Source: Clostridiales bacterium UBA4080 (lineage in GTDB: Bacteria > Bacillota > Clostridia > Lachnospirales > Vallitaleaceae). Taken from it: a stretch of 40,051 nucleotides of DNA. Positions 23,812 through 32,695 of this stretch are shown piece by piece; within the stretch, counting starts at the first letter, position 1; each line of letters starts with the position of its first letter. Made by a program: the position numbers and the translations under genes. Location of the stretch: the NCBI GenBank assembly GCA_002381865.1, contig DFYO01000043.1, forward strand, positions 1 through 40,051. Reading direction: 5' to 3'. The notes under the pieces are model-generated. The model did no database searches, was not told the DNA's origin, and worked only from the letters and a program-made list of their open reading frames with translations.

Positions 23812-26337
23812 ATGCAAAAAGCCATTGTTTGTGTGGATATGGACGGAGTTGTTCTAAAACAGCTTGAAGAATTTGTTATAGAACAATTTGGGAACGAATA
23901 CGTAGTTGAGACTGCAGATAAGCCGGACGAAGCATTAAGGGTAATACAATTGCTTAATCAAATCGGTATTGATACTGCAGTATTAATTACGGGGTTTTAT
24001 ATGCCTGAAACAAACGGTCTTCAATTAATTGAAAAGGTCCATAAGATTAATGTAAAAACAAAGGCTATATTGCTTACAAGACAATCAAGCATTGATTCTA
24101 TTGAGAGGGCAGTTAATTCCGTTAACCTATACAAAATAATTAAAACAAGCTATAAGAGAGAAGAGATAGTACAGGTTATTAAGGATGCCTGCTATAGATT
24201 TACTCAGGAAATGGAGCTTGAGGCGCTTTATAATAAGCTGATTGCATCAGAAAAGGAAAAAGCACTCATCCTGCAGAGCATTTCTGAAGGAATGCTTTTT
24301 GTAGATTTTGCATATAATATTTTATGGATGAATGATAGCTTGAATAAGGAGTTTGATAATAAAGGCAATAAATGCTACGAGAAGCTCTATGGAAGAAGCA
24401 GACCCTGTCATGATTGTGAGGCCTTTACAGTAAGAGAAACTCAGGATATGCATTTTCAGGAAAGAGCATTTTCTGAGGATGAGGTTAAACAGGTAAAATA
24501 TTATCCAGTTCAAAACAATAAAAATGAGTTTATGGGGATACTGATATCCATGACGGATATTACCAGTAAGAAAAAGGTTGAAAAAATTAATTCAATTCTT
24601 CTTGAGGTTGCAAAATATGTTAATAGCGCTGAATCAATTGTTCAGCTATATGAAAATATTTACTCCTTGATAGTAAAAGAACTTTCTGCAACATATATGT
24701 GCGTTGCAGGCAAGGATTATGATAATGTTTTTGTTGAGTATGTAGATGGAAAAAACAAGCTGCTTAGTGTTGTTGGTGTTCAGACAAGGGACCATCAAAA
24801 GGTACTTAGTCTAATGACAGCTTTAAATAATCAGGTAATGAAAAATGATAAGCATGATTATATAATTACTCAAAAGGAAGAGAGTACAGAAATAGTAATA
24901 GGAGTACAAGATAAAATAATGATTTTTGAATTCCAGCCGCTTGAAATTTCGTTGGAAAGCATGCTAACCTTTATTAAGAGTCTTGCGGATCAGATAAAGA
25001 TTGGAATTGCTAAAATTGAGAGTATTAAGAAGATTACATATCAAGCAAATCATGACTCTTTAACAGGATTATATAATAGAGATTTTTATATAAAAACTGT
25101 AAATGGTAAGATTTTTGGAAAAAGAAACAAGCATGAAAATCAAACAAAATATTCTCTTGCGGTATTGGATTTGAATTATTTTAAAGAGGTTAATGATTCC
25201 TATGGACATGCCTTTGGAGATGAGGTTTTACTTACAGTTTCTCAAAGAATATTGAAGGCACTTAGAAATGGAGACGTGGTTGCCAGAATCGGAGGAGACG
25301 AGTTTGCAATTTTAATACAAAGAGGCTCCAAGAATGAGATATCTAAAGCACTTTCGAGGATTCAGGAGCTGATAGCAGCACCAATTGATATAGGGAAGGT
25401 ACGAGTTCAAATCGGCTCAAGTATTGGCCTTGTATATGAAGCAGGAAGATACAAAAGCAGCGAACAGGCTATCAAGGATGCTGACATAGCAATGTATGAG
25501 GCTAAAAAGGATAAATCAGGCATAGGTAATTACAGATTTTATGAAAAGGAAATTGAAGAAAAGCTTAGGAATATAAGAATTATAGAGGATAAGTTAAAGG
25601 ACGCATCAGAAAACAAAGAGTTTTCAATCAGGTATCAGCCGATTATTGCCTTTGCATCGGCAAAGATAATAGGCTTTGAGGCTTTCATCAGATGGGAAAA
25701 TAAAGGTATCTTATATAGCCCTAACGAATTTTTGCCCATTGCTGAGGAAGCCGGACAAATGGAGGATATCGGTCAGTTTGTTTTGGAGGAGGTTTCTGGC
25801 GCAATAGATGTTTTTTCAAATCACGAGGAATATAAGGATTGCTTTATTTCTATTAATCTTTCTACAAAGCAGTTGTTTTCAGATAGACAGATTGATATTA
25901 TCGAAAAACTGGGGATTAATAATAAAAAAATTCAGATTGAGGTCACTGAAAAGACATTGTTTGACAATTATGACAAAGCCTTTAGAAGCTTAGAGAAGCT
26001 GAACAGAATGGGAATTAAGGTTCATTTAGATGATTTTGGAACCGGATATTCTTCAATATCCTGTTTAAATAGTACAGATATTCAGGATATTAAAATAGAC
26101 CATACCTTTGTTAAACAGCTTATGTATAATGACAATTGTAAAAAGGTTGTTATGGTAATTATCTCTGTTGCAAAAGCATTAGGAATGACAGTTACAGCAG
26201 AGGGAGTTGAAACAAAAGAGCAAAAGGATTTTCTTGCTCAGGCAGGTTGTGATTATGCACAGGGCTACTATTTCTATAAGCCACTGACAATTAATGGAAT
26301 ATTGGAACTTAATAATAAAGAATTAAGCATTATATAA
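23812..26337 (+). CDS. REC-PAS-GGDEF-EAL cyclic di-GMP turnover protein
   Basis: The protein has 841 residues and no membrane segment. Residues 1-130 look like a receiver, but the phospho-acceptor position holds Gly (ITGFYMP instead of DxxMP) and the usual KP is KT, so it is probably not phosphorylated. A PAS domain (about 150-255) carries C188, C199 and C202 (PCHDC). A weaker region, perhaps GAF-like, covers about 265-400. The GGDEF motif is intact at 494-498, with an RxxD inhibitory site (R485, D488) spaced correctly upstream. The EAL domain reads EAF at 623-625 but keeps the N, E, DDFGTG (from D740), K and EGVE catalytic positions. Synthesis and hydrolysis are both possible. GGAG lies about 11 bases before the ATG. 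The FapA-like gene follows after 66 bases. Confidence 0.92.
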   Translation: MQKAIVCVDMDGVVLKQLEEFVIEQFGNEYVVETADKPDEALRVIQLLNQIGIDTAVLITGFYMPETNGLQLIEKVHKINVKTKAILLTRQSSIDSIERAVNSVNLYKIIKTSYKREEIVQVIKDACYRFTQEMELEALYNKLIASEKEKALILQSISEGMLFVDFAYNILWMNDSLNKEFDNKGNKCYEKLYGRSRPCHDCEAFTVRETQDMHFQERAFSEDEVKQVKYYPVQNNKNEFMGILISMTDITSKKKVEKINSILLEVAKYVNSAESIVQLYENIYSLIVKELSATYMCVAGKDYDNVFVEYVDGKNKLLSVVGVQTRDHQKVLSLMTALNNQVMKNDKHDYIITQKEESTEIVIGVQDKIMIFEFQPLEISLESMLTFIKSLADQIKIGIAKIESIKKITYQANHDSLTGLYNRDFYIKTVNGKIFGKRNKHENQTKYSLAVLDLNYFKEVNDSYGHAFGDEVLLTVSQRILKALRNGDVVARIGGDEFAILIQRGSKNEISKALSRIQELIAAPIDIGKVRVQIGSSIGLVYEAGRYKSSEQAIKDADIAMYEAKKDKSGIGNYRFYEKEIEEKLRNIRIIEDKLKDASENKEFSIRYQPIIAFASAKIIGFEAFIRWENKGILYSPNEFLPIAEEAGQMEDIGQFVLEEVSGAIDVFSNHEEYKDCFISINLSTKQLFSDRQIDIIEKLGINNKKIQIEVTEKTLFDNYDKAFRSLEKLNRMGIKVHLDDFGTGYSSISCLNSTDIQDIKIDHTFVKQLMYNDNCKKVVMVIISVAKALGMTVTAEGVETKEQKDFLAQAGCDYAQGYYFYKPLTINGILELNNKELSII

Positions 26338-26403
26338 TAAACAATCAGGCATTTAAGCAGACAGCTATATTGCATTCTAATGCTATAGAATGGGGGGACG
26401 AGA

Positions 26404-28005
26404 TTGTTTGGAGAAATCATTTTTTCAAATGAATATATTACTTTAATACTATTAAATACAGATGTAATGCTGCTCGTTAAAAAAATAGGTTGTACCTTTG
26501 AAGATTTTCAAGAAATTTTAAAAGAACATCCAAGAATCAAGATTACTGAATTTGCGGCATTAAAAAATGCACTCAGCGGCTTTGAAAACAGAACTATCAG
26601 TATAGGTACCTATAGAGAGGAAATGGAGCTTTTAGTTAGCAGTGACAGACTTTCTGCATCAGTGAGACTCAATTCCTCAGATGAAGAGTTTGCCGCAACA
26701 GATAGAAAGATTTACTTAGATGAGATAGTTGAGCTGCTTAGAAAAGAAGGCATTGTGTATGGAATTGAATGGGAAAATATTTTAGATAGAATAAATAACA
26801 AGGGGTATTTTAAGGTTGCATCAGGTCAGGCGCCGGAAAATGGCAAGGATGCAATTATTAGTCTATATAAAATGAATGATCTTAAGCCAGTTATATCTGA
26901 TGACAGTAAAATCAACTACTATGAAATGGAGCTAATAAATAAGGTTGAAAAGGGAGAATGGCTGGGGGAAAGAAGAGAACCCACAGAAGGCATACCAGGC
27001 AAAACAATTTATGGTCAAATGATTCCTCCAATCCGAGGAGAACAAAAACAATTAAAATATGATGCGAATTCAGTGGTGGAAATTTTTGACGAAAAAAAAG
27101 GCATCACTTATTTGAATGCCAGATTTACAGGAGAAGCCTATTGGATTGAAAGTGAAACAATAGCAGTTAATAAGCTATTAACCATACCCAATAAGGTGGA
27201 TTTTGAAACTGGCAATATTAGCTTTGAGGGAGCAGTTGAGATAAAAGATACTGTTGAGGATAATTTTTCAGTAGTAGCAAAGGATGATATTCAGATTTTA
27301 GGAGAGCTTGGAGTTGGAGCAGTTGGTAAAATTGAAAGTCGCAATGGCAATATTTATATAAAAGGTGGTATTGCAGGCAGGGATAAAGCAAAAATAATAT
27401 GCAGAGGAAATCTTTATACAAAGTTTGCATCTAATTGCACGATTGAATGCGCCGGGACAGTTAACATAGGCTATTATGCTATTAATTGCAATATTGAAGC
27501 TAAGGAAATTGTTTTTGAAAGTAAGAATAGCAGAGTTATCGGAGGAAGTATTCAAGCACAGGTTAAAATTGAGACAGCAATACTTGGCAACGAGATGGGA
27601 GCAAGAACGGTGGTAAAGGTTTTGGGTTTTAAAAGAACAGACCTTAAGAAGCAGTTTGACCATATAGAAATATCTATAGAAAAGGCAAAGGAAAAGCTGG
27701 CTAATATTAGAAAGAAGATACTAATATATAAAAAGTCCCAAAAGCTTAGTCTTGAAAATGCAAAAATTTATGATTTGCTTGTAGAAGAGAATGATAGGTA
27801 TACAAGAAGTCTTACTATTTTGTTAGAGGAAAGAAAAAAATGCGTTAATTATTTTAAGGTAAAAGGGGAAGGAGAAATTTTTGCTAAAAAGAGAGTATAC
27901 TCCAATGTTCTAATTCAGATTAGGGAAGAACGGCTACTAATTACTGAACCGATTATGACCCCTATGATTTATTATTTTTCAGAAAATCAGATTAAAACGA
28001 TATAG
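26404..28005 (+). CDS. FapA/DUF342 family protein
   Basis: This 533-residue protein has the FapA (formerly DUF342) domain. The central part carries VASGQAPENGKDA, EPTEGIPGKTIYG and the right-handed beta-roll repeats (DDIQILGELGVGAVGKIES, GNIYIKGGIAGRDKAKIICRG). A coiled coil (about 415-475) and a short C-terminal domain follow. Relatives are linked to polar localisation and flagellar or membrane events, but the biochemical role is unclear. A TTG start at 26404 is supported by a six-G ribosome binding site at 26392-26397. A 7-bp hairpin (CATTCTA/TAGAATG, 26373-26392) abuts that site. It lies between the GGDEF-EAL gene and a GAF gene (12-base gap) and probably works in the same pathway. Confidence 0.85.
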   Translation: MFGEIIFSNEYITLILLNTDVMLLVKKIGCTFEDFQEILKEHPRIKITEFAALKNALSGFENRTISIGTYREEMELLVSSDRLSASVRLNSSDEEFAATDRKIYLDEIVELLRKEGIVYGIEWENILDRINNKGYFKVASGQAPENGKDAIISLYKMNDLKPVISDDSKINYYEMELINKVEKGEWLGERREPTEGIPGKTIYGQMIPPIRGEQKQLKYDANSVVEIFDEKKGITYLNARFTGEAYWIESETIAVNKLLTIPNKVDFETGNISFEGAVEIKDTVEDNFSVVAKDDIQILGELGVGAVGKIESRNGNIYIKGGIAGRDKAKIICRGNLYTKFASNCTIECAGTVNIGYYAINCNIEAKEIVFESKNSRVIGGSIQAQVKIETAILGNEMGARTVVKVLGFKRTDLKKQFDHIEISIEKAKEKLANIRKKILIYKKSQKLSLENAKIYDLLVEENDRYTRSLTILLEERKKCVNYFKVKGEGEIFAKKRVYSNVLIQIREERLLITEPIMTPMIYYFSENQIKTI

Positions 28006-28017
28006 GAGGATACGAAT

Positions 28018-29454
28018 ATGAATAATACTAAAAATGAAAAAGAACTTATTCAAAACTTACAACAGGAAAATGAAAAGCTTAATAAAAAAATTGGAAACCT
28101 TTTTTACATATATAATACTATAAGCAAAATGTTTGAACAGCTTAAAGTAGAGCAGCTAGCACAGCTTGCGGTTGAGGCATTTGCAAATATTACAGATAGT
28201 AAGCTTACAACTTTGATGATGAAAAATGATATAACAGAAGCTTATGAAATGGTTATGTATAAATGTCTTACTCGAGAGAAGCCTCCAAAGGAGCTGGCAT
28301 TATTCCCTGTTCAAAATTCGAATTTATATTTACCAAATTATTTGGACTTAACAGAGGAAAGTCAGAGAGAGCTTTTAATCAGCCAGTTTCATAATGGGGA
28401 AGAGCTATTTAGAGTACTTAATCCAAGCTATATGATTTCAATAAAGCTAGGTAAAGATATAAAAGGCTTTATAACAATTAGTGATAGAAAAGAAAGCAAG
28501 GCTTATGATAAAGATATAATAGAATTAATTGAGTCTATGGGGAAAGCATTAACGATTGTTTTTAATACGGAGAGAAGCTTTAACAAAATCAGACAAGAAA
28601 AAAATCTAATTAACTCTAAGCTCAAAGCTATTACTGATTTAAACGAAATTGTAAAGGTAATAAACAGCGTAACGAGTATTGAAAATCTGGTATCCCTTAT
28701 TATAAGCAGTTTAAGCGTTAATTGTCGTGCAAATCTGGGTTTTTTTGCGCTCTACAATGAAGATCAAATGCAGCTTGAGATTAAAGGAAGTATTAATACA
28801 AAGGGAAATGTCGACAAGATACCCGTTAAAGGAGGCTTGCTTCCGATTTTATTAGGAGAAAAAATTATTACAGCGGAGGAACAGAAGGTTAGTACAATAT
28901 TTGAAGATTGCTTTATAGAAGACTTAGAAATAAAGCCGACAGGAGCATTTGTTGTTCCGATATATATCGAGGAATTTGATGTAAAGCTTATTGGTGCGAT
29001 TGGAATTTTAAGTATGGAAAACGGAGTGATTGTTACTCCAGAAAATATGACTTTTATTGAATATCTGGCAAACCATGTTGCGCCTATTATTTATCATATA
29101 AAAAGAGTGGAAGAGGTCAAGCAGCAATATCACCCTGATTATTATATTCAGTTTCTTGAAAGTCTTGGGAAAAATATTATGGGAGTTGACATTTTTGATT
29201 TAGATTTATATGTAATCTGGGTAAGTAATGAGAAAAGGTTAAAATTTTCAAATGATGACATTGTGGGAAGAATTTTTGGGAAGCTTGAGGACGTATTTTG
29301 TGTGGATAACCAAAATACACTTATGATGACAACGGATTACGAGGACATTGCCTTTGTTCAAAATATTTTGTGCAGCAATGAAACAATAAAGACTTATAAA
29401 TACAAAGAGGATTTTAATTCAAAAGAAGACTTTGTTAATTTGTTTTCTAGCTAG
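28018..29454 (+). CDS. tandem GAF-like domain protein without output domain
   Basis: This 478-residue cytoplasmic protein starts with a coiled coil (about 5-45) that continues into a first GAF-like sensor region (about 45-185). A second coiled segment follows (about 190-215) and then a second GAF-like region (about 215-365, ending FIEYLANHVAPIIYHIKR). The C-terminal ~110 residues, with the segment DLDLYVIWVSNEKRLKFSNDDIVGRIFG, are unrecognised. I see no kinase, GGDEF, HD or DNA-binding domain. GGAGG precedes the ATG 12 bases after the FapA-like gene. It ends the operon, and folC converges from the other strand 32 bases on. A scaffold or ligand-sensing partner is the reasonable guess. Confidence 0.78.
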   Translation: MNNTKNEKELIQNLQQENEKLNKKIGNLFYIYNTISKMFEQLKVEQLAQLAVEAFANITDSKLTTLMMKNDITEAYEMVMYKCLTREKPPKELALFPVQNSNLYLPNYLDLTEESQRELLISQFHNGEELFRVLNPSYMISIKLGKDIKGFITISDRKESKAYDKDIIELIESMGKALTIVFNTERSFNKIRQEKNLINSKLKAITDLNEIVKVINSVTSIENLVSLIISSLSVNCRANLGFFALYNEDQMQLEIKGSINTKGNVDKIPVKGGLLPILLGEKIITAEEQKVSTIFEDCFIEDLEIKPTGAFVVPIYIEEFDVKLIGAIGILSMENGVIVTPENMTFIEYLANHVAPIIYHIKRVEEVKQQYHPDYYIQFLESLGKNIMGVDIFDLDLYVIWVSNEKRLKFSNDDIVGRIFGKLEDVFCVDNQNTLMMTTDYEDIAFVQNILCSNETIKTYKYKEDFNSKEDFVNLFSS

Positions 29455-29486
29455 TAAAGAAGCTAAAGGGACAAGAAGTATTATGC

Positions 29487-30794
29487 TTAGCCTTTTAGCA
29501 AAGCTCTTATAGGATGAGCCAAATAAAGTGAACCAACGCAGCACAGCAAGGTGTTGCGTTTTTTTTCTGAGAAGCTGTCACAGCTTTTAAGAGCTAAGGA
29601 AAAAGCTTGCTGTAGTTTGGTATTTGTAAAAATCCTGCTAAAATATTTTAGAGCAAGGGTTTTTAATTCTTCGACAGATAGAGAACGGGGAGAAAGAGCC
29701 TCAGTTAGAAAAATCGCATCAGAATACCTGGATAACTGCTTAAGCATATAGTCAGTATCTTTGTCAGAAAGACTAGCAAACAAAAAGGTTATGTCATAAT
29801 CCTTGAAATACGTATCCAGTACATTGCAGAAAGCATCAATGCTATCCTTGTTATGGGCACCGTCTATTAATAGGGGGGATGGCTGATTAAAATATTCACA
29901 CCTTAGCGGCCAGCGGGTATTTTTAATTCCAGAAAGAATTGCTTTTTCAGAAAGCTCTAGTATATTTCTGTTTTTCAATATACTGCATGCAGTTAAAGCA
30001 AGAGCGATGTTATCTATTTGATGGGCGCCTAAAAGAGCTGTTTCTATTGAAGGATAGTTAAAACAAGGAGTTTTTATAGAAAAAACAGTAGAGCTTATGC
30101 TGGAATTAAGTATGGAAATCTCTGCATGACTTGGCGAATATATGGTTGCAAGAGATGGATCTGCTGCCTTGGATAGAATTGTACTAATAACATTATCGGG
30201 ATTTTTGCCAATTAAAAACGGAGAACCAGGCTTAATGATTCCAGCTTTATTTTCAGCAATTAGCTCTAAGGTGTTTCCTAAAAATTGCATATGGTCATAA
30301 GAAATTGAAGTAATAATGCTTAGGATTGGATTTTCAAATACATTTGTTGCATCCGAGATTCCGCCCATACCAGCTTCTACAATCACGTAATCGGTTTGCT
30401 CTTGATGAAAATACTGAAAAGCAATAGCAGTATAGCACTCAAAGCTTGAGGGATGTGTAAAGCCCTCGTGCTTCATTTTGTTTGCAATAGCAATGATTTT
30501 TTCGGATATTGATGTGAAGTCGTCCTTAGGAATAGGCTGATGGTTAATCATTATTGTTTCACAGGGAGAACTGATATAGGGTGAATTATATATTCCTACA
30601 CGATATCCCTGAGCCATTAAAATATTTTTAAGAAGATTGCTGACTGAACCCTTGCCATTTGTACCAGCTATATGAATTGCCTTACGCGAATTTTCGGGAT
30701 TATTTAATTCAGATAAAAGCTTTTTTATAGCTACTAAGCTAAGATCACCCATAGGGAATTTTTCGAAATACGAAACTGCTTCTGTGTACTGCAT
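29487..30794 (-). CDS. folC: FolC, folylpolyglutamate synthase/dihydrofolate synthase
   Basis: FolC ligates glutamate to dihydropteroate and/or to folates using ATP. The 435-residue protein has a Mur-ligase fold. It carries HIAGTNGKGSVSNLL (P-loop), EAGMGGISDATNV, ISYDHMQFLG, the ENKAGIIKPG lysine segment and LLIDGAHNKDSI at the start of the C-terminal domain. The ATG at 30794 follows GGAGG by 5 bases. A TTG 4 codons earlier overlaps that site and is rejected. It lies 23 bases after the bacteriohemerythrin gene on the same strand, so the two are likely co-transcribed. Other folate genes are not in the window. Confidence 0.95.
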   Translation of the reverse strand: MQYTEAVSYFEKFPMGDLSLVAIKKLLSELNNPENSRKAIHIAGTNGKGSVSNLLKNILMAQGYRVGIYNSPYISSPCETIMINHQPIPKDDFTSISEKIIAIANKMKHEGFTHPSSFECYTAIAFQYFHQEQTDYVIVEAGMGGISDATNVFENPILSIITSISYDHMQFLGNTLELIAENKAGIIKPGSPFLIGKNPDNVISTILSKAADPSLATIYSPSHAEISILNSSISSTVFSIKTPCFNYPSIETALLGAHQIDNIALALTACSILKNRNILELSEKAILSGIKNTRWPLRCEYFNQPSPLLIDGAHNKDSIDAFCNVLDTYFKDYDITFLFASLSDKDTDYMLKQLSRYSDAIFLTEALSPRSLSVEELKTLALKYFSRIFTNTKLQQAFSLALKSCDSFSEKKRNTLLCCVGSLYLAHPIRALLKG

Positions 30795-30817
30795 TTGATC
30801 CTCCAAAAGTTATAAGC

Positions 30818-31228
30818 CTAATCAGAAATATCTGTATTTTTTAAATACTCTCCGATTTTTTTGTCCTCGATTAATATATGGTTTAATAACCAGTTTTTGA
30901 CAAAAAGGTTTAGTCTTATTAGGTCATCATTTGTAATAGGAGAATTGTTTTTTGTCTTGGTCATTTTTATAACATCATCGCTAAAGGCCTTATGAATTTT
31001 CTTGTGATTTTCATAATCAGGATAATTAATCTGCTTTTGTAAAGATTCTTCGTGAGAGAAATGAGTGTTTATATAGTCGTCTAAAAAAAGAAGTATTTCT
31101 GTATAATAATCATGTCCAGAACCCTCGCGCATCAAGGAATAAAGCTTTTCAAAGCGCATAATTATTTCTTTGTGCTCATTGTCAATTTCTAATACTCCGA
31201 TTTTATAATCTTCGCTCCACTTAAGCAT
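30818..31228 (-). CDS. bacteriohemerythrin
   Basis: This 136-residue four-helix protein has a complete di-iron site: H19 (IDNEHKE), H56 and E60 (HFSHE), H75 and H79 (HKKIH), H117 and D122 (HILIED). Bacterial hemerythrins bind O2 and are used for oxygen sensing, scavenging or delivery. In an anaerobe, protection or aerotaxis is the common proposal. AGGAGG precedes the start. It is divergent from glgC and leads a two-gene unit with folC. Confidence 0.95.
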   Translation of the reverse strand: MLKWSEDYKIGVLEIDNEHKEIIMRFEKLYSLMREGSGHDYYTEILLFLDDYINTHFSHEESLQKQINYPDYENHKKIHKAFSDDVIKMTKTKNNSPITNDDLIRLNLFVKNWLLNHILIEDKKIGEYLKNTDISD

Positions 31229-31411
31229 ATTTATGCCCTCCTGATTAAATTGAATGATATAATTATATCATTATTGAAGAAAAACTACTATATGTTTTAT
31301 ATCTTGATTTTACAGAGTTTACAGTTTTTTATTATGTTAAAATATGTTAGAATAAGAAATAGGAGTTTTAAATTTTTGAGGTGTCTAAATAAAAGACGAG
31401 GAGATGGTTTT

Positions 31412-32695
31412 ATGTTGGCAAAAGAGATTGTTGGATTATTATTAGCAGGAGGCCAAGGAAGCAGGCTTGGAATTCTAACACAGACTATTGCAAAACCAGC
31501 GGTACCATATGGGGGGAAATATCGAATAATAGATTTTCCTCTTAGTAATTGTATTAATTCTGGGATTGATACTGTGGGGGTTTTTACACAATATCAGCCA
31601 CTTGAGTTGAATGCACATATTGGAATTGGAAAACCATGGGATTTAGACAGAAATAGTGGCGGGGTAACAATTTTATCTCCTTATCTTAAGGCTGATACAG
31701 GTGAGTGGTTTAAGGGAACAGCAAATGCTGTATATCAAAATATTCATTATGTAGATAAAATTTCTCCAAAGTATGTAATTATTCTTTCGGGAGACCATAT
31801 TTATAAAATGGATTATGCAAAGATGCTTGAGGCACACAAAAAGAATAAAGCGGATGCGACTATATCTGTTTTTGAAGTACCGCTTGATGAAGCCAGCAGA
31901 TTTGGTATTATGAATACTGATGAAAACAACAAGATATATGAATTTGAGGAAAAACCTAAAGAGCCAAAAAGCAATTTGGCATCCATGGGGGTATATATTT
32001 TTACGTGGGAGGTTCTTAGGGAATATCTTATTAATGATAATGAAGATGTGAATTCAAATAATGACTTTGGACAGAACATAATACCTAAAATGCTGAATGA
32101 CGGAAAACAGATGTATGCCTACGCTTTTTCGGGATATTGGAAGGACGTTGGTACAATACAGGCTTATTGGGAGTCCAATATGGATTTGATTGAAAGGGTA
32201 CCTGAATTTAATCTTTTTGAAAGAAGCTGGAAGATTTTTACAACTAATCCAGTTAAACCAGCGCATTATATAGGACCAACAGGCTCGGTTAAAAAATCAA
32301 TAATAGCCGAGGGCTGTAAGGTTTATGGTACAGTTAAAAATTCGGTGGTCTTTCCGGGAGTAACAATCTCTGAGGGAGCGATTATTGAAGACTCAATTAT
32401 TATGTCAAATTCTGTTATTAAGGAAAATGCGCATATTAAGAAGAGCATTTTAAGTGAAAAGGTTAAGGTTGGCGCAAATGTAAAAATTGGATTTGGTGAA
32501 TTATTAGTTAATGAAGACAAACCGGCAATATATTATTCGGGAATATCTGTAATTGGAGAAGCGGCAGAGATACCTGAGAATGCAGAGCTTGGACAAAATG
32601 TAGTTGTTAGCAATAATATAAAAGAAGAGGATTTTAAATCTATTATTATAGCTTCGGGAAAAAGTGTATGCAAAGGGGGGGCTTTTAATGAATAG
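31412..32695 (+). CDS. glgC: GlgC, glucose-1-phosphate adenylyltransferase
   Basis: GlgC makes ADP-glucose from ATP and glucose-1-phosphate, the committed step of glycogen synthesis. The 427-residue protein has the nucleotidyltransferase signature LLLAGGQGSRLG, AKPAVPYGGKYRIIDFPLSN, the SGDHIYKMDY catalytic Asp region, the FEEKPKEPKSN loop and a C-terminal left-handed beta-helix. GAGGAG at 31398-31403 supports the ATG at 31412; an upstream in-frame ATG at 31250 would add an unrelated 54-residue hydrophobic stretch. A seven-G run at 32675-32681 in the last codons doubles as the glgD ribosome binding site. glgA, glgB and glgP are not in the window. Confidence 0.96.
   Translation: MLAKEIVGLLLAGGQGSRLGILTQTIAKPAVPYGGKYRIIDFPLSNCINSGIDTVGVFTQYQPLELNAHIGIGKPWDLDRNSGGVTILSPYLKADTGEWFKGTANAVYQNIHYVDKISPKYVIILSGDHIYKMDYAKMLEAHKKNKADATISVFEVPLDEASRFGIMNTDENNKIYEFEEKPKEPKSNLASMGVYIFTWEVLREYLINDNEDVNSNNDFGQNIIPKMLNDGKQMYAYAFSGYWKDVGTIQAYWESNMDLIERVPEFNLFERSWKIFTTNPVKPAHYIGPTGSVKKSIIAEGCKVYGTVKNSVVFPGVTISEGAIIEDSIIMSNSVIKENAHIKKSILSEKVKVGANVKIGFGELLVNEDKPAIYYSGISVIGEAAEIPENAELGQNVVVSNNIKEEDFKSIIIASGKSVCKGGAFNE

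Noticed and set aside
31250..31411. N-terminal extension of GlgC from an upstream ATG
   Set aside because: The extra 54 residues are hydrophobic and unrelated to GlgC, while GAGGAG supports the ATG at 31412.
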